Shown here one piece after another: positions 36,332 through 47,230 of a stretch of DNA of 64,000 nucleotides (its first letter is position 1; each line of letters starts with the position of its first letter). A program made the translations under genes and the position numbers. The stretch lies in NCBI GenBank assembly GCA_036346275.1, contig CM070715.1, positions 70,915,667-70,979,666 of the forward strand. Direction: 5' to 3'. Origin of the DNA: Otatea glauca (Eukaryota > Streptophyta > Magnoliopsida > Poales > Poaceae). The notes under the pieces are model-generated. The model was not told where the DNA came from. It saw only the letters and a program-made list of their open reading frames with translations, and did not search any database.

Positions 36332-38254
36332 CCGGCCGGCGCACGGTGGCAGCTCGTTTCAGGCCTCCTCCGACCAGGCTGACCGGTGAGTCTAAATCCC
36401 CTCGCTCCATTGTAGCTCGCCCAACCCTAGCTCGTCGGAATTTAGGCCGTTAGTTGAGCCTTCGCCCGCTCGGCCATGGCGGCGCCGCACCCCCACGGTG
36501 GCAGCCACCTTTCCGGCCACCTCTCGGTGAATGGGTACATCCCCTGGGTGCGCACGAGTGTGCTGATGCTCATGGTGCTACCCATTCAGCCGCGACGGAG
36601 CTGGTTGGTCGACGGCGAGCAAGAAACCGAGGAGCTCTGGTTACTGTCGCTGACTGGTAGGTCCCGATTGTCAGCGAGCCAGCGCGTTTGAATGCGTCTC
36701 TGCGTGCGCGAAGAAAGGCGCTTCCCAGCTGCGAAAGCGTATTTCGGATTTTAGTTGAATTTCCTAAACCGACCAAAATTCAAATGCTAGTAACTTTTGA
36801 ACCATCTGGCCAAAATTAGTGAAACTAGTTCCTAAATTCGTGTAAAATTCTGTAGATTCAGAATATCCAAAAATAAATGAAAGATGAGCACTATGTAATT
36901 TCTAGAAATTTAAAGATGCTCATGGGTAGATATAAGGCCATGTGAATAAAATATTTTTAGGTAAGTTCAGTTAAAGTAAGATAAGTTTTTATGGGGTCTC
37001 TGGTTTATAAGGATTTCAAATAAACAAAAACGTTTGCATGTCACCTTGTTGTACATCATGTTTAAATAAAGTGAATGCTAAGCATAAAGAAGAGATTATG
37101 TAAATAACCAGTAAGAGTTTAAGTTAGGTGTTTAAGATTCACTTTGGAGGGGAATATAACAATAGGAGCTGGTACATGTGGAAATACCTAAGAAAAAGTA
37201 TAGGTGATGGTTGTTTAATAAAGAAAAACAGCACTTATAATGGCAAAAATAGATGTAACCTACTATGAGCAAGTTCAAAATAGTTCAAATGTAGTTTTAA
37301 AATGTTTTTAAGATCATGCCCTGATGTTAGCAAGAAAATGAATAAAAGTTGATGAGTGGTCCAGTAGTAAATGAAAGTGAAAGTTGAAATCTATAAGGCA
37401 ATTTTTGTGATCATATAGCCCTTTTCAACATTTGATAAAATGGAATATATAAATGAAAGATAATGTAAAAATAGTATAGAAACACCCCACTCAATATGTA
37501 CTGTTAGGTTCTGGAGAAATGAAATCATTTTGTTAAAGTTTTATGTTAAACAAGTTAGTGAAATAGGCCTAACTGTTATAGTTTTCAAGATAATTGAAAT
37601 ACTTAGCAGTTTCAACAGCTTGTATAGTAGCTCATCCAAGTGAGAATTTTAGAGAGGATAATGTAAAAATGATCACCAAAGTTTGTACTACTAGATTCCA
37701 GAAAAATAATCTATTAGTAAGCTGTGCTTCACTCTGTTTCATAAGTGTAATAACCTTAAGTGATATTGTTTAGTCTGTTTCCTTAGCCAATTTTATAGCC
37801 TAAGTTAAGATTCCAACTAAGCCTTTTTAACAGTAGATTTCAAGCCTTGTCTAAACCCTAAAGATTAAAAGAAGCCTTTAGAATGGTTAACCAAAGTATG
37901 CTCTAGCTTGTTTAAGATTAAAACCCTAATTTTATTAGATGTTGTACATAAATCTTCTTAGATGAATAACCCTAAATGCCATGGTTTTTGGAACCTATTT
38001 TGTGAATCAGAGAGAAGTGCAGAGAGTTGGTTTTCACTTTTGTCCATTCATGTCACCTTCTAAAGAAACTAATAAGTTAGTTTTTCTTAGTCTAAATAAT
38101 AATTGTGTCTTAATGTCAAAATCTAATTAGAAATAATTCTTTTAGAGCAACCCTTGTCTTGGTGTATTTTGGTGTTTATCTTTGCTGTCTGTTTTCTTTT
38201 TGCCCACTTGGAGTTTACTGATGTTCTTTTGTTCCTCGTTTTCTTGACGTGTAG

Positions 38255-39651
38255 ACACCGACATCCTCAAGGAGGAAGACGACTCTATCGCAGATCCAGA
38301 ATTTGTACCGGACAGTGAGCTGCAAGGCAAGCAACCCCTTGAGCATATTGAGCCTGATAATTTACCTACCTTATGTTGTTTTTGCCTATGTATGATGCAT
38401 CCGGATAATTCTCCATAGAAGTGCTAATTTGGGTTGGAACTGTAGTTAATCCTGTACATTATAGTTTACCTTAATCTGTATGGACATGTGAACCTTGTAA
38501 ACCCTAGTTTGAACTAGACATACTTAATGTCATTTTGGGTATAACCGCTAGCATAATATTCCTGCTTAAGCTACTCGTTTTGTGTTTTCAGTCTTTTCAA
38601 TCAATGTATGGTCCTTTTTGGGAAATGATCTGGTAGTTTGCTATAAAACCCCCAAATAAAACTATGGTTTGACGCGGGTGGTTAATTGGCAATAGCCGGT
38701 TGTGCAAGGGAATTGCATGTAGCCTAGGGTAGAGTATCGCCCGTGTCGGATTAAGGACCGAGCAAATGGGATGTTGTAGATCCATGTTTTCGTACAACCA
38801 CGAGGGCTGGTATGGGACTGTCTTAGCCTATTAAGTTGTTTAGATGCGGCTTTGCATCTATGGAAGGCGGGAGTTAGCACAGGTATTCCGCTCAGGTCTA
38901 CTTGTAGGGGTTTCTACATACCAATGCAACGGTGTACGCCTTGCCTTGGATAGAGACGTGGTGTTGGGTGTGATAAATGTGGATCTACGACTTGGGTGAG
39001 TGTCTCTGTTTTCAGGGCGAGGGCCAACGTCCCGGGCTGGTGTAAAGCCAAGTCTAGATAATGTAACGGCTCTGTATGATCTCCTTGCCGACACACCAAA
39101 GGAAGTGTGTTAACTGGCCTGGCAAAAGGGGTTGATCATTCCTTGTGGGTAAAGCTGTACACCTCTGTAGAGTGACAAATCTAATCGATTAGCCGCGCTC
39201 GCGGTAATGGGCACTTGGGGAAAATCCTCCTAATGCTAAAGTTCTTTTGATCTTTTCGATAAACTGGGTTTTGGTTTGGAAACTGTTTTGCAACCAACTT
39301 TTTGTGTCAAAGGATCGACACCGGGGACCTATGCAGTCGTGTAGACTGGGTTGAAAATCTGAAATAATTGCTTAACATGTTGTTTCTTAATTTCTTTTAT
39401 TGAAATGCGATGTTGCAATCTAGCATACTTATATATTTATAATGCTTTTGTGCAACTGCAAAAATAACCATAGCCTGTTTATTATTCAGCCTGCATAATT
39501 AATTAATTGCATCTGTGAACCACTATAAGACTTGCTGAGTACCAATGTACTCAATCTTGCATCTGCTGTCTCAGAGGACGAAGACTGCGATCTGCCAGAC
39601 AACACTCTTTTCCAGGCAGGTCTCAGGGGTTTCGACGATGATCTCTTCTAG
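38255..39651 (+). CDS. Putative two-exon acidic peptide gene in solo LTR C (3' exons)
   Basis: Exon 38255-38326 (72 nt) follows ...GACGTGTAG and ends CAAG|GCAAGC (GC-type donor). Exon 39575-39651 (77 nt) follows ...CTGCTGTCTCAG and ends in TAG. The phases fit exactly as in A2 although C is a different LTR family. The first exon reads DTDILKEEDDSIADPEFVP and further acidic residues, and shares QGK and H-(I/V)-E-P in the following intron sequence with A2. The second begins EDEDCDLPDNTLF and ends in FDDDLF. The frame just before the first exon has a TGA, so a splice acceptor is needed. A GTGAGT donor at 36386 leaves the phase required and is preceded by an open stretch, but no ATG was found. Confidence 0.45.
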
Positions 39652-39910
39652 GGTGCCTAGTCAGTTGCCTGAGGGTTTAGTGGGCAACCACAAGGCTATT
39701 TGGAGTTATTCGACTCTCTTTTGTTTCCGCTGTTAAATGTTTTAATTTGTACTAAACTCTGTATAATTAATACTGATATGTATGTCTTTCTGTATGTTTG
39801 CGAGTATGGTTATGATATAAATGTTGTAAACATGTGAGTGTTAGCTACTGATCCAGGGAATAGCACAGTAATCACATGGATGTTCCTGTTCATCAGAACG
39901 GGGTCTCACA

Positions 39911-40202
39911 ATACCAATCTTGAAGAAAAGCGAGATCGAGTACTTATAAGTCGACAGCCTATTTGCAAGGCTTAAGAAGATATTACAACAAGAGAGTTCA
40001 ATCATGAAAGCTGAACGTGGGAGACTTGGTTCTAATGCGTATCTAGAATCAATCCAATTTGCATAATTTATCTCCCAAATGGGAAGGTCCCTTTAATGTA
40101 ATATTAATTATGCGACCAGGTTTTGTTCGACTTGCTATGGAAGATGGAAGAATTCCATCAAACACTTGGAACATCCAACATCTTCATAGGTTTTTTGTGT
40201 AA
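39911..40202 (+). pseudogene. pol: C-terminal end of Tat pol
   Basis: The remainder of the integrase after solo LTR C. NLEEKRDRVLISRQ (about 39920-39960) is the usual tail helix, followed by MRPGFVRLAMEDGRIPSNTW and QHLHRFF, ending at TAA 40200-40202. A stop and shifts are present in 39975-40080. No chromodomain, as expected for Tat. Confidence 0.82.
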
Positions 40203-40622
40203 ATAAGTTTATTTCTCAATTTTTCATTTACATAAAGTATTTCTTTAAGGTGTTGTATATAAAAAATTTCTATTTTCATAATCCTCTGAGAATTTACAAA
40301 GTCATACCCGACCTCTCTATAAACAACGTACGAGGTTGCTGGTCGGATTGTGGGATAAAATCTAATAGAGACTTCTTTTAAGCCAGTACTTACTGCATTG
40401 AAACTCGTTAGAATGACCTTATCCCCAATCTGTTGCTGGTTAATACCAAATACTATATTAAAAGAACAGGTCATAATTCCTATAACTGTTTGTATTCCGA
40501 ACACATTGTTGGTTAGTACACAAACAATTGGGGGCTAGTGATATACTCAGAAAAATATGCAAGCAGATTGATACAAGATAGAATATAACAAAAGTAGAGA
40601 TCTTTTCATTCATTCAAATAAG
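40203..40622 (+). other. Spacer between Tat pol and the antisense gene
   Basis: No supported coding. Contains AATTGGGGGCTAG at about 40528, a polypurine-like stretch often seen after pol in this clade. It would also serve as the 3' untranslated region of the antisense gene. Confidence 0.4.
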
Positions 40623-41169
40623 TCATACATGTTTCTTGAATGTAATCTTTACATTTTTCATTAATGTCTCAACAGGAGAGGCTACTTCTGTGCGTTTTCT
40701 ATTAATCTCCTCTTGAGTAGTCAGCTTCAGGTCGGGCGCCAGTTTCTCCAACGCAATTGCATCCTTGTAAAAGTGCCTCAACTTGACGAAGAGGATACCT
40801 ACTTGGACAGCGATTGAAGTCCGGAGCACTGTCTTGATGGTCTGTGCCATTGCGGGGATTTGGCTTTGAATGATCTTTAATTGGTCGCTCACCCCCGCAA
40901 CCAAATCATCAACCGACGGATCAAGAGTTGTAAGATGTACTTCTTTCCCCTTTAAATCCGTGGCGATTTTCTGAAGCTGATCAAAAATAAAGTTCAGAGT
41001 GGTTTTCCTACCCTTCTGAACTGTGGCCAAATCTTTTGGAAAGAGCTTATTTTATCAGTCAGATTGTCTATTTCGTTCTTCATCACTGACTTTTGCTCTT
41101 CAGATTTCATCCTCTCTTCTTTCCATTCGGAAAGTTGCGATTCTCTGGCCTTTATTATCTTTTTTAATT

Positions 41170-41246
41170 CTGCAAAGATTTAATTGAAAGTTATTTTTAG
41201 TTTTCCTAAATCATAAATTCAAAGTAGGTTGGGACATTGTTCTTAC
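41170..41246 (-). other. Intron in antisense gene (77 bp)
   Basis: Minus strand GCAG|GTAAGAAC ... AATCTTTGCAG|AATT. Splicing joins ESEIA to ELKKIIKARES in one frame. Confidence 0.7.
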
Positions 41247-41467
41247 CTGCTATTTCTGACTCCTTCGCCTGAAGAGTAATCTTGTACTCTTCTGAGAGCC
41301 TTTGGACCTTGTCTTCATTCCTCTTGAAGGCTTCGTGGAGTCTAGCAGTCTTTTCTTCATGGTATTTGACCTTATCGGCAGCCATGACAAGATCAAATTT
41401 ATAACCCTTGGCAGTATTTTGAGCCACCATGAGTTGCTTTTTCAATTCTTTTATTTTTTTTCTTTGT

Positions 41468-41540
41468 CTGTGTCAAAACAGTTATGTTAAAACAAATAAA
41501 GTAGGGAAAAAGAAAAAACAATAACAAAGCTGATTCATAC
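41468..41540 (-). other. Intron in antisense gene (73 bp)
   Basis: Minus strand CAAAA|GTATGAATC ... TTTTGACACAG|ACAAAG. Joins AKAKIEIIQ to KQRKKIKELKKQ in one frame. Confidence 0.7.
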
Positions 41541-41617
41541 TTTTGTATTATTTCAATTTTGGCCTTGGCCAAAATCTTTGCTTGCCGACTTAGTAGGTCG
41601 AGCAGTTATTGCAAATG

Positions 41618-41694
41618 CTGTAAAAAGCAGAATAGCAAATGAATTAAGAACTACCCTTTTCTCAAAAAAGAAGGAAATAAGATAAGATGAATAC
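41618..41694 (-). other. Intron in antisense gene (77 bp)
   Basis: Minus strand ACGAAG|GTATTCATC ... GCTTTTTACAG|CATTTG. Good signals. The joined frame meets a TAA three codons into the next exon and then continues open as LLDLLSRQAKILAK. Confidence 0.6.
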
Positions 41695-42732
41695 CTTCGT
41701 TTGCAAGTTATTAAAAACTTGCTTGAAGTCCCCATGATCGGGGTGACTAGAAGAAGATGTCAATAGCAAGGCCGTTGGAGTAATGATGTCGGTAGTCGTG
41801 ACCTTTACATGCGCTACTACCATCTCCTCTACTTCACTGGTTAGAATGACTAGTGTCTCTTTTGCTGCAGCAGGGAGGTCTTCAGCCTCCTCAGTGGTAG
41901 AGGTTTCTTCAGCAACGATGGTCATCCCAACCACCTCAGCCGTCTTCAAGGGAGGGGGACCAACCTCCTCTGTGGTTGATGGAACCTGACCGACCAGTAG
42001 GTCATCACCAGCGGTCAAAGGGTTTTCACCTTCAACGCTGGATGGATTCTCTTGCCCACTGGTCGGGGGCATCCTAAGCAATAGGCTCAGTTGGTGCTAT
42101 GGCTTGTTCCACACTGGTTGTTGCTAGTGTGACCAGCAGGTTGGCCTCAGCATTGATCTGGGTAGCCACATATTGATCCACAAAAGAATCAGGAGCAGTT
42201 GCCTGGGGACTAAAAACAACAACAAAAACTCTTTCAGATTCTGAAGACAAGTACTCAAAAATAAAAAATCCATAAAAAAAGGTGCATTCCTGCAATGAAG
42301 TCTTGAGTCTATTTCCCAGAATATTAGATAAAGTGATGATATCCCAACATCCAGGTTGAGAGTCTTCTTTTTTTGTCCTTATAATTAGAGGAACATTTTC
42401 CTCTAAATTCTCACTTTCACCCTAGACAAAGGGAATGTCGAAAGATTTCTATATGGACGATCACAAATGCAGTTGAACTATTTTTTGTAGCGCAACTGGG
42501 ATGAGGTCCTCGTTTGTGTCCCCGCAGCAAACGCAACCTTCTTGTCTTGTGCCTGGGACCGATCGTGCGCACGCTTAGAGCGTACAACACTTGCCGGTAC
42601 CAGGGATAGAGTAGTGCTGGTCGGATTAGCACTAGTCCCAACTGTGGTCGAATCCATCATCTTTGCCATTTCGGTTAGTGGAGCCGAGGCTGAGACCTCA
42701 GCCTGGTCAATAGCTCAATTCCGACCATGCAT

Positions 42733-42807
42733 CTAAAGAATAAGTTCAATTTTCAGTATAAAAGGCAATTAGCTAATATAACCAAAAAGAAATTTCTTGG
42801 TACTCAC
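42733..42807 (-). other. Intron in antisense gene (75 bp)
   Basis: Minus strand ATCATG|GTGAGTACC ... TATTCTTTAG|ATGCAT. The joined frame stays open apart from one TGA five codons on. Confidence 0.65.
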
Positions 42808-42947
42808 CATGATGCATTCATTAATGAACTCATCGGTTTGTCCGATCAAGCTGGATGGTTGTCTGTCCAAAGTAGCCAGGTCAGACCCATCAGAAGAAAC
42901 ACGCAACATATACGCGATTCTAGACAAGGTCTCTTCGGTAGTGAGAA

Positions 42948-43036
42948 CTGAAAAGAGAAAATACCCATAAACGTTATTAAAAATCCTTTTAAAAAAAGAA
43001 GGAAAGGAAGAGGTCAGCAATTGAGAGTTCTCTTAC
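42948..43036 (-). other. Intron in antisense gene (89 bp)
   Basis: Minus strand CTAGAG|GTAAGAGAAC ... TCTCTTTTCAG|TTCTCA. Joins GNQDPTKDEPR to VLTTEETLSRIAYML through a split codon. Confidence 0.7.
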
Positions 43037-43187
43037 CTCTAGGTTCATCCTTGGTCGGATCCTGATTGCCTTCCATCCTCCAGGTGAATCTGAATCGCCA
43101 CTTCAGGGGTTTACTTTGTGGTACAGAAAATTAAAGACAATTTTTTGCCCTATCAAGCCTCCCTTCACCTACTTGGTAATGACCTTA

Positions 43188-46040
43188 TGTGAGGACCCGA
43201 ATCCACTGATTCGATCCCACTGTGTTTACCGCACTAGTCCCAGGATCAACGCAAGTGCACACAGCTCAACATTGGTACATATCACATCATACTCAACGAT
43301 AATAGAATAATAGTTCATTCATTGATATACCTAAATGTATGATCATATGACCAACTTACATTATTAAGCCACGCAGGGCAAGACGGAAAATATAAACTAA
43401 TGATTATGCAGCGGAAAATAGAAAACGTAGATAGCTCATCAGTTCACCACAGGCAACCGACAAGGCTCGGACCCTAATGACTTGCGTCCTCTTGGACTTC
43501 CTCTTCCAACACAGGTGTAGATTCTTCAACTGTTGATTATTGTTGTTGGCAAGGGTGAGTAAAGTTGTGCACAGAATGCAATTCTATGTATCTATATGTA
43601 AGGCTTATTCCAATGGATAGGCTATCATGGCTATTTTGCAATAAGCAGCATTTATGAACAAGTATAATAAATAGATTGTAAAGACTGTAAAACAAATAGC
43701 AATAATAAATAAATTTAGTATTTCTCAAGTAAACCAGGTTTCCAATCCTAAGTCAAATTCCATCTTCCATATGGCATTCCGCCATCCCAATCAAGTTGTC
43801 CAGTTAATTAAACTAACCCTTAATCAGTAATTCCGAGCTTTGCTCAATACCATGACACGGCTATCCGAATAGTTTCACACTCTGCAGAGGTTATGCACTT
43901 TACCCACGTGATACAACCAAACACCACCAAGGCGAGTGATTATAACAAAGCCTTTACAATGCTCTGGCTTAACCGGATACTACCCGCTAAGGTTTCAACA
44001 CTGGTGGGTCTGAAAACCATAACAAGGGCCCCCCTCTTGCGCCATGTGAATTACACCATAACTCGGGAACTCACACCGACCACGATAGTACCAAAATTAA
44101 GACATTGCAAATTACTCATTAGGTGGCCCATACGGACATGTGGTTGCATGATTGACTCAGGTCAAAGGCTTGCAAGGTTAAGTCCTTAGTGTGATCAAGG
44201 CAAGACATCCACATACCCTCTGCCCATCGGGCCCACCTTGGCATCCTCGCCCCTTGTCACTTGCCCCAATCTAAGTTATTATCACCCAGTTGATTACCAA
44301 GCACCACGTGCCATCAACAATTCAACATCGTTGCGTGACATGACTCGTCACAACAACTCAATCTCATCGTGTGATCCCACATGACACACAAGTTCATAAC
44401 ATTGTTCCATATTCCATTAAGCAAGATTAATTATCAATGATTCTGACACATGTGATGACGTGGCATGGCTAAGCAACTAATACGGACTAATCCTCCAATG
44501 TTGATTATAATTATTAACCAACTATATTTAACCAATCTAGGGTGACAATAGATCATGGCATACAAATGACAAGGTAGGGTATAGATCAATCTGGTATATT
44601 AGCTAAGCCCAATCTAATTTGAAACAATTGTATACTTGAAATATATGCAATAGGGTAAACAAATATAGCAATTTTATAAACATGGGTTCAACATGATCAA
44701 AGCACAACTTGCCTTGGAATAGGTCCTGGTCTGGTTCTGGAAATTGCTCTTGAGTTGTTGAATCTTCCTCCGAAACGTCGCACAATTCAACGTCTACGCG
44801 TACCGAAGAAGAAAAGCAAATAAATGCCAAAACAGAGAGCAATTGAACTCCAAAAATCAAATAAAATTCACCATTAAATATATCTCAATTTTAAAAATTT
44901 TTAGAAATTTGAATCACTCAAATCCGAGTTACGATGCAAAAGATATAGGCTTTTGATGTTTGAAATAAATACTGAAATTGCAAAAATCAGAAAATCAGAA
45001 TTAACAGATTTATTTTTAAATCGAAAACAGATTTATTACGCAAGCGTGACGTCATGCTGACGTCATCTCTGACCCGAGCCAACCAGAGCACGACACGTGG
45101 ATCCGGTGCATAGACTTGGTCCACAGAACCTCCTCTGGTCTACCGCAAAACCGGTCCACGACGCCTCGGCGCCCGTACCACCACGCGGCACGATCCGATT
45201 GGCTGCGACGACGGCGCAATCTGGTGCGCCCAGATCCGATCAAACGGCCAGGGTCTAGGAGACACGCAGCTACGCCTCGATCGCCCGATCTAAATCCGAC
45301 GGCTCACACCTTCCGAGTTGCTTACCGACGCGTCACGATCTGAACTCTTCACTGTAGATCCAACGGCTCCCGAAGCTTCAACGCGACGATGGCGACGCGG
45401 CGGCGCAACTCCACCGAGCTTGAGAACGACGACCTCAGAGACGGCGTTCCGGCGACGAAACGACGACGAAAATACCCGGAACCGATGCGGTGCAACCCGA
45501 AGAGCTCTGATCTGGAACACACGCGACGGAAGACGACTCGGAAAGGTGACGCGGCTTCATCTGGGGCGTCCACGCGTCGCTCAACCAACGGCCCTGAGCG
45601 CTCGGCGACGCGGCGAAATCTCGGCCGTTGGATCTCGATCCAACGGTCGGCTTCCTTAGGTTTAGGGTTTTGGTGAAGCGGGCACGGGCTATCTGGGCCG
45701 CCTGATGAGTGGGCCTACCGACACTATTCATAGTTTTTTAAAAGATTTCGATTTAAAATAAATCTGAAATTCATTTTATTTGTTTTAGGAAATAACATAA
45801 TCAGAAAAATTCCAAGAAAAATCTCAAAAATACTTTGAGACATTCTGGACACAAATAAAATATTTTTGGCAAAACTTTATTTTAACTTTGCACAAATTTA
45901 AATAGATTTGAACAAAAGGTCAATATTCTTAATTTAAAGTTAATTCAAATAAATCCAGAAAAATCCAAATAAATTCCAAAAAATCATAAATGCACATTTA
46001 AGCAATAAATTATTATTTGGGCAAATTTTGGGATGTTACA
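43188..46040 (-). mobile_element. Solo LTR A4 (A2/A6 subfamily)
   Basis: 2853-bp solo LTR with a perfect target duplication CCTTA (43183-43187 and 46041-46045), inserted in the antisense gene of the Tat element. On the minus strand TGTAACATCCCAAAATTTGC ... GGGTCCTCACA. Both acidic exon candidates are present: 44713-44793 (81 nt, AAG|GCAAGT) and 43474-43529 (56 nt, VEESTPVLEEEVQEDASH then stop). Telo-box-like sequence at 45656-45671. The long arginine-rich frames of 45116-45731 lie in the CpG core and are not called. Confidence 0.93.
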
Positions 46041-46772
46041 CCTTAACAATGTCATGTTCCTCGTCGATAAGGACTGGCGAATTCTTCTCCTTCTTCGCTT
46101 CGAACTTTGTCCATATTGGGGTCGCCTTCCAAGTAAATCAAAGATGAGTAACCCCCAAAATTTTCGAGTAAAACCACTCCCGCCGATAATCGCTCCATGT
46201 ATCCTTGGTCGGGAATGGAGGATACTAAGAAGCCATTTTATTTTAGAGTTTAAAATAAGCGCTCCCAAAAAGATCCTGGCTTTTGCTATTCCTAGTATAT
46301 TGATAGAAATAGCGGAAAAGATGAAATGGTGGGGGAATGCCAAGAAAAACTTCGTAGAAAACACTCAAAATCAGAACAGAATTTGGGGGGAGATGGTGTA
46401 GTTCAATTTCATAATGATCTAGCACATCGGCTAAGAACTCACTCTCGGGGAGGTGAAACCCTAACTTCACTAAAGCAGTGCAAAAGACGAGCGCCCCTCC
46501 TAAGGCATTGGCTTTGTATCCTCCCGCTAGGGTCACATCGCATCATTTCGTGGGGAGGGATCAAACCTTGATACTCAAGTTTCTTAATCCTCCCCTCGGT
46601 AAGGATCAACTTGTCCATAGCCATTGGTTGGGGGGGAAGAAAAGGATTGAAGGCGGTTGGGGGAGAAGAAAAGGATTGAAGGAAATAGCTTAGAGATTGC
46701 AAAGGGCTTAAGAACTTACTTCTACGTTCAAAAGATAGCAAAGGCGTAAAAAAATAAAAGAGAATTCACCCC

Positions 46773-46780
46773 CTTATATA
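46773..46780 (-). promoter_or_regulatory. TATA box of the antisense gene
   Basis: Minus strand GGCTATATAAGGGGG, about 150 bp upstream of the antisense start codon. Confidence 0.6.
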
Positions 46781-46886
46781 GCCTAATATGTGTCAGCTTT
46801 GGACATCGTTTCGATTTCCAAGAAAGGATGAAAACTGCCTTTTTTAATAAATAATAACCAACACCGGATTGATGTTTTCGAACTTC

Positions 46887-47200
46887 CTTTTAGATCTTCA
46901 GGCTTATCACCTCCTTTCCTTCATCATACTCTCCATCATATTCGACGGGAGAAGAAAAAAGGACGGAAGACGACAAGCCTGAAGAGCTAAGAGAAGGCTT
47001 GAAAATAATAGAGTTCGAAGAAATCAGAGATGTTATCCTCAAAACATCTTTTAGATATTTAAGCTTCTCACCCCCCCCCCTTCCTTGATCATACTCTTCA
47101 TCGCAATTGATGAGAGAAGAAAAAATGATGGATGATGAAATGCTTAAACAACTAAAAAGAAGTTTTAGAAAGTAATTTTCTCTTGATTCAGAAGTTTGAA
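46887..47200. repeat. Tandem duplication of about 161 bp
   Basis: Two diverged units start with CTTTTAGAT at 46887 and 47048. Both contain CATACTCT(C/T)CATC and GAGAAGAAAAAA. A run of ten C interrupts the second (47071-47080). They lie upstream of the antisense gene. Confidence 0.75.
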
Positions 47201-47225
47201 GGTATGATGCATACAAAGGAATCAT
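46890..47225 (-). CDS. Small reading frame upstream of the antisense gene
   Basis: 111 codons on the minus strand, starting ATG 47225. Because it spans the 161-bp duplication it contains two similar serine-rich/acidic units (SSLINCDEEYDQG and SSPVEYDGEYDEG). A TATA-like TATAAAAGGGG (47231-47240) lies immediately before its ATG, too close to drive it in the usual way. No known family. It may be a leader of the antisense gene or chance. Confidence 0.3.
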   Translation of the reverse strand: MIPLYASYLQTSESRENYFLKLLFSCLSISSSIIFSSLINCDEEYDQGRGGGEKLKYLKDVLRITSLISSNSIIFKPSLSSSGLSSSVLFSSPVEYDGEYDEGKEVISLKI

Positions 47226-47230
47226 TCGTC

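Larger units (their letters stand above)
14544..39910 (+). mobile_element. Solo LTR C (about 5.0 kb), split by element A
   Basis: Starts TGTAACATC at 14544 and ends GGGTCTCACA at 39910. The parts are 14544-15999 and 36337-39910, about 5.0 kb together. The Tat integrase reading frame stops at its left edge and resumes at its right edge, which proves insertion. The target duplication is eroded (ATATA left, ATACC right). Layout: AT-rich 5' part, CpG-rich core (15365-15999 and 36337-36720), long AT-rich part, then a 3' part with an acidic two-exon candidate and the conserved GTGGGTAAAG block (39145). It shares this layout and wording with B and D. No internal domain, so it is a product of LTR-LTR recombination or a very old remnant. 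Confidence 0.8.
40623..46624 (-). pseudogene. Antisense spliced gene of the Tat element, split by solo LTR A4
   Basis: Runs opposite to pol. The start is probably ATG 46622-46624 in the context CAACCAATGGCT, with a TATA box about 150 bp upstream. The N-terminal region (46041-46624) reads DKLILTEGRIKKLEYQGLIP, then DVLDHYEIELHHLPPNSVLI and FLGIPP; this wording is familiar from antisense ORFs of Tat elements annotated in grasses. The middle is Ser/Thr/Pro-rich. The C-terminal part (40623-41600) is a long charged coiled coil (KYHEEKTARLHEAFKRNEDK). Five introns are visible (41170-41246, 41468-41540, 41618-41694, 42733-42807, 42948-43036). Joining across four of them keeps one open frame. In-frame stops (near 41605, 42718 and 42060) and shifts near 41045 and 46520 show decay. 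Function unknown. Confidence 0.75.

Noticed and set aside
47071..47080. Run of ten C as a functional site
   Set aside because: Homopolymer inside a diverged duplication; a replication or sequencing slip is enough.
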